From contig JACXTQ010000027.1 of assembly GCA_016919605.1 (NCBI GenBank), positions 1-6,697 on the forward strand: 6,697 bases of DNA. The letters are read 5' to 3'. A program made the position numbers and the translations under genes. The notes beneath the pieces were generated by a model. That model worked only from the letters and a program-made list of their open reading frames with translations. It was not told the DNA's origin and made no database searches. Position 1 is the stretch's first letter, and each line of letters begins with the position of its first letter. This document shows positions 1 to 5,592 of the stretch, one piece after another. Source of the stretch: Methylovulum sp. (GTDB lineage Bacteria > Pseudomonadota > Gammaproteobacteria > Methylococcales > Methylomonadaceae).

Positions 1-576
1 GAGGCGATTATCGTTGCCTGTGTGGGCCTGTTGGTGAATGTGTTGTGTGCGCTACTGCTTAAAGACGATCATCACCATGAGCATCACGCCCCCCATGACG
101 GCCACGGCCATGCGCATCATCATGACCATAACCTTAAGGCCGCTTATGCCCATGTGCTGGCGGACGCACTAACATCCGTGCTGGCGATTGTCGCTCTAGT
201 AGCGGGTAAGTATTACGGCTGGGTATGGCTAGACCCGGTAATGGGTATTGTCGGTGTGCTAGTGATTGCCCGTTGGGCTTATGTGTTGGTTTGCGAAACC
301 AGTCCGGTGCTGGTCGATGAAAGCCTTGATCTGCATTATAAAATTGAAATAAAACAAACCATTGAACAAGATGCCGACAACCGTGTCGCCGACTTGCATA
401 TCTGGCGCGTAGGCCCTGGGCATTTTGCGGTGATTGTGTCACTGGTGTCGCACCAGCCGCAATCGCCGGATTATTATAAAGCCTTGCTCAAGCCTTTCTA
501 CCGCTTAAAAGGCTTGGGCGAACTCTCGCATATCACCGTGGAAGTTAACCAATGCGTAGACGAAGGCTGTGATTGA
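1..576 (+). CDS. dmeF: CDF-family Co(II)/Ni(II) efflux transporter, DmeF-like (5' end outside window)
   Basis: This is the C-terminal part of an inner-membrane cation diffusion facilitator, which exports divalent metal ions (cobalt/nickel in the DmeF branch) in exchange for protons. The frame is open from base 1, so the N-terminal membrane helices lie off the left edge. Visible in order are the end of a hydrophobic helix (VACVGLLVNVLCALLL), a cytoplasmic histidine-rich loop with 12 His (about 64-132), and a helix carrying HVLAD. HVLAD is the HxxxD metal-site motif of TM5. A sixth helix follows (PVMGIVGVLVIARWAYVLV), then the soluble C-terminal dimerisation domain with DLHIWRVGPGHFAVIVSLV. The tail ends in a Cys/Glu/Asp-rich CVDEGCD. 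Family assignment is firm. The DmeF subtype rests on the His loop and the ALTSVLAIVAL/LDPVMGIVG wording, and the metal specificity is inferred. Confidence 0.88.
   Translation, partial: EAIIVACVGLLVNVLCALLLKDDHHHEHHAPHDGHGHAHHHDHNLKAAYAHVLADALTSVLAIVALVAGKYYGWVWLDPVMGIVGVLVIARWAYVLVCETSPVLVDESLDLHYKIEIKQTIEQDADNRVADLHIWRVGPGHFAVIVSLVSHQPQSPDYYKALLKPFYRLKGLGELSHITVEVNQCVDEGCD
64..132 (+). other. Histidine-rich metal-binding loop of the CDF transporter
   Basis: About 23 codons contain 12 histidines mixed with Asp, Glu and Gly (HHHEHH, GHGHAHHHDH). In CDF exporters such a loop lies between TM4 and TM5 on the cytoplasmic face and is thought to collect or sense metal. The DNA is correspondingly rich in cat/cac triplets, so it can look like a simple repeat, but it is coding. 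Confidence 0.8.
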
Positions 577-616
577 CACTATGGAAAATAGCGGCACTTT
601 TTAGGTTAGATAAACA

Positions 617-1060
617 ATGATTAGCATAATACAACGGGTCACTAGCGCGAAAGTGAAGGTTAACGGCCAAGCTATTGGCGTTATCGGCACAGGGATTATG
701 GCCTTGGTGGGTGTGGAAAAACCGGACACCCGCCAAGATGCGCAACGCTTGCTGGAGCGTATCCTTAATTACCGGATTTTTGCCGATGGCAATGACCGCA
801 TGAATTTAAGTTTGCGCGATATTGATGGCGGTTTGCTGTTAGTTCCGCAATTTACATTAGTGGCGGATACCCAAAAAGGCAACCGTCCCAGCTTTGCCAG
901 TGCTGCGCCCCCTGAACAAGGCCGTGAGCTGTTCGGTTATTTGCAAGAGCTGGCGCTAGCGACTCATGCCCAGGTGGCGTTCGGGGAGTTTGGCGCGGAT
1001 ATGCAGGTCGCCTTGGTTAACAACGGCCCTGTGACTTTTACCTTAAAAACCCATCACTAA
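617..1060 (+). CDS. dtd: D-aminoacyl-tRNA deacylase
   Basis: This cytoplasmic enzyme hydrolyses D-amino acids (classically D-Tyr) and glycine mischarged on tRNA, protecting translation from wrong-handed residues. The 147 residues match the usual length (E. coli Dtd is 145) and align end to end. The N-terminus MISIIQRVTSAKVKVNGQ is typical. The two active-site signatures are PQFTL at residues 77-81 (SQFTL in E. coli) and NNGPVT at 135-140, whose Gly-cisPro pair gives chiral discrimination. RPSF at 90-93 and ADMQVALVNNGPVTF are also family hallmarks. The Ser-to-Pro change in the first signature leaves Q78 and T80 intact and I do not read it as inactivating. An AGG at 603-605 lies 11 nt before the ATG, a weak ribosome site. 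The gene sits 40 nt after dmeF on the same strand and may be cotranscribed with it. Confidence 0.95.
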   Translation: MISIIQRVTSAKVKVNGQAIGVIGTGIMALVGVEKPDTRQDAQRLLERILNYRIFADGNDRMNLSLRDIDGGLLLVPQFTLVADTQKGNRPSFASAAPPEQGRELFGYLQELALATHAQVAFGEFGADMQVALVNNGPVTFTLKTHH

Positions 1061-1070
1061 CCCGCCTGTC

Positions 1071-1099
1071 ATACTGAGTACCTCCGTATCCTTTATAAT
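1071..1099 (+). promoter_or_regulatory. Candidate sigma70 promoter for the IMPase-family gene
   Basis: An exact TATAAT lies at 1094-1099, 30 nt before the ATG at 1130, in the 69-nt gap after dtd. The hexamer 17 nt upstream (ATACTG, 1071-1076) is a poor -35 box, so the call depends on the -10 alone. Its position between two functionally unrelated genes is consistent with a new transcript starting here. Confidence 0.4.
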
Positions 1100-1129
1100 G
1101 CCATTTTTAATTTGAGACTTCCTTAAACT

Positions 1130-1894
1130 ATGACCATTTCCCTTGTTGACCTTGAAACTATTGTCCGTGAAGCCGGACAAATCGCCTTGGCGTATTTTAA
1201 AGACTTAAAAAACATGGCCGTCCATAAAAAAAATCCGCGTGATTTTGTGACCGCCGCCGACCTTGCCGTGGAAGCCTATTTACAAACGACCTTAACGGAA
1301 AAATATCCTGAGTATGGTTTTTGGGGCGAAGAGAGCGGGCAATCGGCCAATCAAGTATCACGCTGGATTGTTGACCCGATAGATGGCACCCATTCATTTT
1401 CCAGAGGCCAGTATTTTTGGTCGATCAGTGTCGCTTTGGAAATTGACGGCGATTTGGTGGCGGGTGCGGTGTATGCACCGGCTTTGGATGATTATTACAC
1501 GGCAGCAAAAGGCCTGGGCGCTTTTAAGAACGGCGTGGTAATCCAAGTGTCTGATGAAAATAACTTGGCCGATGCGATGGTGGCGACCGGATTCGCCTGT
1601 TTGCGCTCGTATTTGACCGAAAACAATCTGGAGCGGTTCGGACGGATTGCGCAACGGACGACCGGACAACGGCGGTTCGGTTCGGCGGCAATGGACTTAT
1701 GTTTGGTTGCCGACGGTCAAGTGGATGCGTTCTGGGAGCAGGAGCTGAATTTGTACGATGTCGCCGCCGGGGCGTTGATTGTCCAAGAAGCGGGTGGCAC
1801 GGTCACTGATTTTAAAGGTAATGCCGGAGTGTTCCCCAAGCAAATTTTAGCGACCAATGGCAAGGTCTTAGCCGAAATTTTAACCTTGATGTAA
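1130..1894 (+). CDS. Inositol monophosphatase family phosphatase (SuhB/HisN-like)
   Basis: This is a Mg2+- and Li+-sensitive-type phosphomonoesterase of the inositol monophosphatase fold, 254 residues, the usual family length. The metal and catalytic residues are all visible: NPRDFVTAAD (35-44), the WGEES motif with E67/E68, the DPIDGT motif at 82-87 with D82 and D85, and the C-terminal YDVAAGALIVQEAGG with D210. The last motif normally reads WDxAAG, so Tyr replaces Trp before the metal Asp. FGSAAMDLC (183-191) is also typical. The substrate cannot be fixed from sequence: it could be inositol-1-phosphate, histidinol phosphate, PAP or another sugar phosphate. No His-biosynthesis neighbours support HisN. 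The ATG is chosen because the family N-terminus begins about ten residues before the first helix. The ribosome site is weak (GAG at 1114-1116). A TATAAT upstream suggests its own promoter. Confidence 0.9.
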   Translation: MTISLVDLETIVREAGQIALAYFKDLKNMAVHKKNPRDFVTAADLAVEAYLQTTLTEKYPEYGFWGEESGQSANQVSRWIVDPIDGTHSFSRGQYFWSISVALEIDGDLVAGAVYAPALDDYYTAAKGLGAFKNGVVIQVSDENNLADAMVATGFACLRSYLTENNLERFGRIAQRTTGQRRFGSAAMDLCLVADGQVDAFWEQELNLYDVAAGALIVQEAGGTVTDFKGNAGVFPKQILATNGKVLAEILTLM

Positions 1895-1971
1895 GTTTTT
1901 GCTGACGGCATGGGGGGTTATCCGGTTTTGGATAGTGAGCAATAAGCAAAAGACCTCACGGTAATGACCAC

Positions 1972-1975
1972 GGAG
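1972..1975 (+). promoter_or_regulatory. Shine-Dalgarno that decides the Rpn start
   Basis: GGAG ends 6 nt before the ATG at 1982, ideal spacing. It lies inside the reading frame if translation began at the ATG at 1964, which has no purine-rich site in front of it. This supports a 289-residue rather than a 295-residue product. Confidence 0.6.
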
Positions 1976-1981
1976 CAATCA

Positions 1982-2851
1982 ATGACCGGAAAATATCTCA
2001 ATCCCTATACCGATTTTGGTTTTAAAAAACTGTTTGGCGAAGAGGGCAGCAAGGAGTTGTTGCTGGATTTTTTAAACCAGCTGTTGCCGCCCCATCACCA
2101 AATTGCCGAGCTGAGCTTTAAGAACCCCGAAAAGATGCCCGGCACCGCCAAGGAGGGCAAGGCTATCTTTGACATTTACTGCCAAAACGCCCAAGGCGAG
2201 CGCTTCATTGTCGAAATGCAGAAGGCCAAGGTGAAATTCTTCAAGGATCGCTCCCTGTTTTATTCGACCTTCCCCATCAAGGAGCAGGCGAAAAAAGGCA
2301 GTTGGGACTTTAAGCTGATGCCAGTCTACCTTATCGCCATCCTGGATTTTGTCTACGATGAAAAGGAAGAGGCCAGCAAGTTCAGGCGCGATGTCTGCCT
2401 GAAAGACCAAGACGGCGACTTGTTTTATGACAAGCTGCACTTTAAGTTCCTGCAAATGCCGCTGTTCACCAAACAGGAGCATGAGCTGGACAGCCATGTT
2501 GACAAGTGGCTGTATTTTTTGAAAAACTTGGAAAACTTCGACCATATCCCCGCCATCCTGAACGAGCCTATTTTCCAGAAGGGCTTCGGGATTGCCGAGC
2601 TGGCGCACTTAAAGCCCAAACAGTTTGACGATTACCAAAAGAGCCTGTTGGAGTATTGGGAGGTGAAGAACGTGATGGACACGTCTTTTGAGGAAGGGAA
2701 AACGGAAGGCTTGCTGGAAGGGGAAATTAAAACCAAAGAGTCGTTGGCCAAAATCATGCTGGCCGATGGCGAGCCTATTGACAAAATCATCAAATACACA
2801 CAATTTTCCACCGAACATATTGAGGCTTTAAAAGTGGCCAATAACCTTTAA
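1982..2851 (+). CDS. Rpn-family PD-(D/E)XK nuclease / putative transposase (TIGR01784-like)
   Basis: This is a 289-residue protein of the recombination-promoting nuclease (Rpn) family, long labelled putative transposase. NPYTDFGFKKLFG (residues 7-19) is the family's N-terminal signature. FDIYC...VEMQ supplies the PD-(D/E)XK core with D64, E78 and Q80 as likely metal and catalytic residues. A helical C-terminus follows with EG-type tetrapeptide repeats and a short final domain (SLAKIMLADGEPIDKIIKYTQFSTEHIEAL). The start at 1982 is preferred over an in-frame ATG at 1964 because GGAG at 1972-1975 lies 6 nt upstream, while the earlier ATG has no ribosome site and would add six non-conserved residues. 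E. coli relatives are DNA endonucleases with toxic, anti-phage activity, inhibited by their separately translated C-terminus, and a matching internal start is visible here. Lysine codons are AAG-rich, unlike all neighbours. No terminal repeats or target duplication were seen. Confidence 0.88.
   Translation: MTGKYLNPYTDFGFKKLFGEEGSKELLLDFLNQLLPPHHQIAELSFKNPEKMPGTAKEGKAIFDIYCQNAQGERFIVEMQKAKVKFFKDRSLFYSTFPIKEQAKKGSWDFKLMPVYLIAILDFVYDEKEEASKFRRDVCLKDQDGDLFYDKLHFKFLQMPLFTKQEHELDSHVDKWLYFLKNLENFDHIPAILNEPIFQKGFGIAELAHLKPKQFDDYQKSLLEYWEVKNVMDTSFEEGKTEGLLEGEIKTKESLAKIMLADGEPIDKIIKYTQFSTEHIEALKVANNL
2659..2666 (+). promoter_or_regulatory. Strong internal Shine-Dalgarno within the Rpn gene
   Basis: GGAGGTGA is an 8-base contiguous match to the complement of the 16S rRNA tail and the only such match I found in the window. 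The GGAGG core ends 8 nt before an in-frame GTG (2672) and 11 nt before an in-frame ATG (2675). The same bases encode the residues around Glu-Val-Lys of the long protein, so codon choice (gag gtg aag) could produce it by chance. The spacing and position at the domain boundary argue against that. Confidence 0.6.
2672..2851 (+). CDS. Candidate nested RpnS-like C-terminal protein (predicted antitoxin of the Rpn nuclease)
   Basis: This is an in-frame internal start giving a 59-residue protein from GTG (58 from the ATG at 2675) identical to the C-terminus of the Rpn nuclease. It lacks the whole nuclease core (D64, E78, Q80) and retains the tetrapeptide-repeat helix and the final helical domain. 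In E. coli Rpn systems, the separately translated C-terminal domain (RpnS) dimerises through a helix with variable four-residue repeats and blocks the toxic full-length RpnL. The start is supported by a near-consensus ribosome site at 2659-2666. A change in lysine codon usage also falls exactly at this point. The characterised examples belong to the E. coli RpnA-type branch, so extending the mechanism to this TIGR01784-like branch is inference. No convincing internal promoter was seen, so the small protein would come from the shared mRNA. Confidence 0.5.
   Translation: MMDTSFEEGKTEGLLEGEIKTKESLAKIMLADGEPIDKIIKYTQFSTEHIEALKVANNL
2693..2728 (+). repeat. Three imperfect 12-bp units encoding EG-type tetrapeptides
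   Basis: The consecutive units gaagggaaaacg, gaaggcttgctg and gaaggggaaatt encode EGKT, EGLL and EGEI, and the next four residues (KTKE) continue the period without EG. All three units start gaagg. A four-residue period on a helix matches the variable-number repeats described for the RpnS dimerisation helix. The units are diverged at DNA level, so recent slippage expansion is not evident. Confidence 0.6.
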
Positions 2852-2868
2852 GCATTACCTGACACTGA

Positions 2869-3855
2869 ATGAACACAAGCAAACATAAGCCTCTATTATC
2901 CGTTGCCCCGATGCTGGATTGGACCGACCGACACTGCCGTTATTTCCATCGATTGCTCTCACAACGGGCGATTTTGTATACCGAGATGGTTACGACAGGG
3001 GCCTTGATACATGGCGACCACCACCGTTTTTTACAGTTTAATCAGGCCGAACATCCGCTGGCTTTGCAATTGGGCGGCAGCAACCCCCGCGAGTTGGCGA
3101 TTTGCGCAAAAATGGCCGAGGATTACGGCTATGACGAGATTAACCTAAATGTCGGTTGCCCCAGTGACCGTGTCCAAAACGGGCGTTTTGGCGCTTGTCT
3201 GATGGCGGAACCAGAATTGGTGGCGGAATGCGTGGCCGCCATGACCCAAGCCGTAGCTATTCCGGTTACGGTGAAGTCACGTATTGGCATTGACGATAAA
3301 GACTCCTACCCGGAACTGGTGCATTTTATTGGCACGGTCGCTGCCGCAGGTTGCCAAACCTTTATCATTCATGCGCGTAAAGCCTGGTTAAGCGGCTTGT
3401 CGCCAAAAGAAAACCGTGAGATACCGCCCTTACGTTATGACACGGTGTATCAGCTTAAAATTGACTTTCCGCACTTGGAGATTATATTAAATGGCGGTGT
3501 GACATCTATCGATCAAGCCGAAACCATCCTGCAACGGGTGAATGGCGTAATGATAGGCCGCGAAGCCTACCAACATCCTTTTTTGTTGATCGATGCCGAC
3601 CAACGCCTGTTTGGCGATACCCGCCCCACCTTAAGCCGCACCGAGATTGTCCACGCCCTGCTGCCTTACATCAGTGCCCAGCTTGGCAATGGCCTACGCT
3701 TGCACAGCATTACTCGGCATATTTTGGGACTGTTCCACGGCCAATACGGAGGGCGCGGATGGCGGCGGCATCTTAGCGAGAAAGGCAACCTGGCGGGCGC
3801 GGATGAGGCCGTGGTGTTACAGGCATTAAAATTCACCGTTCCTGATGTATACTGA
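2869..3855 (+). CDS. dusA: tRNA-dihydrouridine(20/20a) synthase DusA
   Basis: This FMN- and NADPH-dependent cytoplasmic enzyme reduces U20/U20a in the D-loop of tRNAs. The 328 residues are a complete TIM barrel plus C-terminal helical tRNA-binding domain. Landmarks are SVAPMLDWTDRHCRYF (11-26, FMN-binding APM), YTEMVTTGA (37-45), Q67 in LALQLGG, NLNVGCPSDRVQNG with catalytic C97, K136 in VTVKSRIG, H168 in FIIHARKAW, NGG at 208-210 and IGR at 229-231. The C-terminal RHILGLFHGQYGGRGWRRHLSE is the DusA-subfamily signature and separates it from DusB and DusC. The ATG follows the Rpn stop by 17 nt without a good ribosome site. Distal genes folE and hemH follow closely, so dusA probably heads or belongs to a dusA-folE-hemH transcript. 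Lysine codons favour AAA (8 of 10). Confidence 0.96.
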   Translation: MNTSKHKPLLSVAPMLDWTDRHCRYFHRLLSQRAILYTEMVTTGALIHGDHHRFLQFNQAEHPLALQLGGSNPRELAICAKMAEDYGYDEINLNVGCPSDRVQNGRFGACLMAEPELVAECVAAMTQAVAIPVTVKSRIGIDDKDSYPELVHFIGTVAAAGCQTFIIHARKAWLSGLSPKENREIPPLRYDTVYQLKIDFPHLEIILNGGVTSIDQAETILQRVNGVMIGREAYQHPFLLIDADQRLFGDTRPTLSRTEIVHALLPYISAQLGNGLRLHSITRHILGLFHGQYGGRGWRRHLSEKGNLAGADEAVVLQALKFTVPDVY

Positions 3856-3870
3856 TTAGCTTTTTTTATA

Positions 3871-4428
3871 ATGGGATTGAACAACGTGGAAGAACATTTC
3901 GCCAAAATTATCGAAGCGGTCGGTGAAGACTTAAGCCGTGAGGGTTTAGTTGACACCCCCAAACGGGCAGCGAAGGCGTTTAAATTTTTAAATAATGGTT
4001 ACGAAAAAACCTTGGAAGAGGTGTTGAACGGGGCCATTTTTAGCGCTGACACCGAAGATATGGTGATTGTCAAAGATATTGAGCTGTATTCTTTGTGCGA
4101 GCATCACTTGTTACCGTTTATCGGCAAATGCCATGTCGGCTATTTGCCTCAGGGCAAAGTGCTAGGCTTGTCAAAAGTGGCGCGTATCGTCGATATGTAC
4201 GCCCGCCGTTTGCAGATTCAAGAAAAGCTCACCAAACAGATTGCCGATGCCATCGAGCAAGTCACGGGTGCACGCGGGGTGGCGGTGGTCATTGAAGCCA
4301 AACATTTGTGCATGATGATGCGGGGTGTGGAAAAACAAAACTCAGTCATGACCACATCGGTGATGACCGGCATTTTTCGCCAACACATCAGCACCCGTAC
4401 CGAATTTTTAAATTTGATTAACCGTTAG
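3871..4428 (+). CDS. folE: GTP cyclohydrolase I (FolE, type IA)
   Basis: This enzyme converts GTP to 7,8-dihydroneopterin triphosphate and formate, the first step to folate and other pterins, and works as a cytoplasmic homodecamer. The 185 residues are like the shorter bacterial form (about 190 in Bacillus; E. coli has 222). The Zn ligands C76 and H79 are in SLCEHHLLPF and C147 is in KHLCMMMRGV, with catalytic H78 equivalent to E. coli H112. GKVLGLSKVARIVDMYARRLQIQE (95-118) and the QNSVMTTSVMTG segment complete the fold. It starts 15 nt after dusA. The ATG at 3871 has a T-rich leader with no ribosome site, so an in-frame GTG at 3886, 9 nt after GGGA, is an alternative losing only five non-conserved residues. 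All catalytic residues are present. Confidence 0.96.
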   Translation: MGLNNVEEHFAKIIEAVGEDLSREGLVDTPKRAAKAFKFLNNGYEKTLEEVLNGAIFSADTEDMVIVKDIELYSLCEHHLLPFIGKCHVGYLPQGKVLGLSKVARIVDMYARRLQIQEKLTKQIADAIEQVTGARGVAVVIEAKHLCMMMRGVEKQNSVMTTSVMTGIFRQHISTRTEFLNLINR

Positions 4429-4432
4429 GAAG
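4427..4432 (+). promoter_or_regulatory. hemH ribosome site overlapping the folE stop codon
   Basis: AGGAAG begins inside the folE TAG stop (4426-4428) and ends 3 nt before the hemH ATG at 4436, with the AGGA core 5 nt away. Ribosomes finishing folE would therefore uncover or reuse this site, which suggests translational coupling of the two genes. Confidence 0.6.
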
Positions 4433-4435
4433 ATT

Positions 4436-5407
4436 ATGACCACCCCGAAAACAGGTATTTTACTGGCGAACCTAGGTTCGCCCAGTGCGCCCACTGTCCG
4501 TGCTGTCCGACAGTTCTTAAAGGCATTTCTCTGGGATCCAAGGGTGGTCAATATTCCAAGGCCCATCTGGTGGCTGATCCTACACGGGGCGGTGTTACCG
4601 TTTCGCCCAAAAAAATCCACCAAAGCCTATCAAAAAGTTTGGGATGCCGAAAAAGGCTCGCCGCTGGCTTTTTTGACACGACAATTAAGCGAAAAGCTCG
4701 CGGCCAAACTGGCCGGACAAGGGATAACCGTCACTTACGCCATGCGTTATGGCGAACCGTCCATTGCTAACCAATTGCGCGGCTTTAAGGAGCAAGGCGT
4801 GGAACATATTATTGTCCTACCCCTGTATCCGCAATATTCGTCCACCACCACCGCCTCGATTTATGATGATCTGGTCAAGGAATTGAACCAATGGCGGCAT
4901 TTGCCCAGCTTTCAGTTTATCAGCGATTACCATCAGCAGGGAACATACATCAAGGCCATCGCCGAATCCATCCGCCAAGCCTGGCGTGAGCAACCCAAAA
5001 ATGAGTTGCTGCTCATGTCGTTCCACGGCTTGCCCGAACAACTGACCCAATGGGGCGACCCCTATTTCCATCACTGCCACAAAACCGCCGCCCTGATAGC
5101 CGAACAATTGGGCTTAAGCGACAAAGACTGGCAAATTGTCTTCCAATCACGTTTTGGTAAGGCACAATGGCTAAAACCTTATTGTGTGGATACGCTAGAA
5201 GCCTTGCCTGGGCAAGGGGTTAAGGCCGTAGACATGGTTTGCCCTGGCTTTGCCGTGGATTGCTTAGAAACCTTGGAAGAAATCGCCATGGAAAACAAGC
5301 ATCTGTTTATGGAAGCGGGTGGACAAGCGTACCGCTACATTGCGTGTTTGAATGATAGCGATACCCATGTTGAGGCTTTGGCGGAAGTGTTAGGGGTATT
5401 GGGCTAA
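4436..5407 (+). CDS. hemH: Ferrochelatase
   Basis: This enzyme inserts Fe2+ into protoporphyrin IX to make protoheme, the last step of heme synthesis, in the cytoplasm or peripherally at the membrane. The 323 residues match the proteobacterial HemH length. Visible landmarks are GILLANLGSPSAPT (7-20), FLWDPRVVNIPRPIWW (31-46), AMRYGEPSI (102-110), LPLYPQYSSTTTAS (128-141), the catalytic-His motif SFHGLP with H197, VFQSRFGKAQWLKP (235-248) and CPGFAVDCLETLEEI with E278, the metal-path glutamate. Cysteines at 214, 250, 269, 276 and 304 are scattered. Whether any bind an Fe-S cluster, as in some ferrochelatases, cannot be judged from the sequence alone. The start is well supported by AGGAAG at 4427-4432. 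It is the last plus-strand gene before a convergent junction. Confidence 0.97.
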   Translation: MTTPKTGILLANLGSPSAPTVRAVRQFLKAFLWDPRVVNIPRPIWWLILHGAVLPFRPKKSTKAYQKVWDAEKGSPLAFLTRQLSEKLAAKLAGQGITVTYAMRYGEPSIANQLRGFKEQGVEHIIVLPLYPQYSSTTTASIYDDLVKELNQWRHLPSFQFISDYHQQGTYIKAIAESIRQAWREQPKNELLLMSFHGLPEQLTQWGDPYFHHCHKTAALIAEQLGLSDKDWQIVFQSRFGKAQWLKPYCVDTLEALPGQGVKAVDMVCPGFAVDCLETLEEIAMENKHLFMEAGGQAYRYIACLNDSDTHVEALAEVLGVLG

Positions 5408-5592
5408 GAACGAAAACAACGACCTGTTTATTAGCCATCAATAACTTACTGGCATTTCTGCCTTATATAAGCCACGACATTGCGCTGCATGGCTTGCGAT
5501 GGGGTACAGGCTATATGTAAGTGTTTGGATTTAAAAACCTAGCAAGATCCTCTTACCCTTTAGTTAATGCCATGCCCAACCTGCATAAGCTT
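5408..5592. other. Convergent intergenic region, no gene or clear terminator
   Basis: These 185 AT-rich bases lie between the hemH stop and the stop of the opposing minus-strand gene. I found no open frame of note, no tRNA-like fold and no GC-rich stem followed by a T run on either strand. A weak stem can form between GGCTAA (5402-5407, including the hemH stop) and TTAGCC (5431-5436), and cttatataag (5462-5471) is a short palindrome. Either could arise by chance. Confidence 0.5.

Noticed and set aside
64..132. cat/cac-rich stretch as a microsatellite or repeat array
   Set aside because: It encodes the histidine-rich loop of the CDF transporter. The codons are mixed and not in a regular period.
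693..881. dtd SQFTL to PQFTL as evidence of an inactive enzyme
   Set aside because: The other active-site positions and the Gly-cisPro motif are intact and the gene is full length. A single change at this serine is not enough to call loss of function.
1919..1934. TATCC-ggtttt-GGATA hairpin before the Rpn gene
   Set aside because: A five-pair stem with no T run. Too weak to call a terminator or operator.
2072..2608. Long open frame on the minus strand inside the Rpn gene (178 codons)
   Set aside because: It lies entirely antisense to a well-supported coding region, has no recognisable motif, and its leucine-rich sequence is what AAG/GAG-rich codons give when read in reverse.
2625..2653. Possible internal promoter for the nested Rpn product (TTGACG at 2625-2630)
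   Set aside because: The -35 match is 5 of 6, but no acceptable -10 hexamer lies 16-19 nt downstream.
1982..2851. Rpn gene as an insertion sequence transposase
   Set aside because: Despite the historical putative-transposase label, no terminal inverted repeats or target-site duplications are visible, and the fold is a PD-(D/E)XK nuclease rather than DDE.
3848..3853. TATACT at the end of dusA as a folE promoter
   Set aside because: No -35 box at the right distance and no properly spaced TG extension. It may be chance in coding sequence.
5402..5436. Stem GGCTAA/TTAGCC as hemH terminator
   Set aside because: Only six pairs around a 23-nt loop, with no following T run.
5487..5575. Inverted repeat GCATGGC (5487-5493) and GCCATGC (5569-5575)
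   Set aside because: Seven bases separated by 75 nt, with no extension on either side. Expected by chance and not IS-like.
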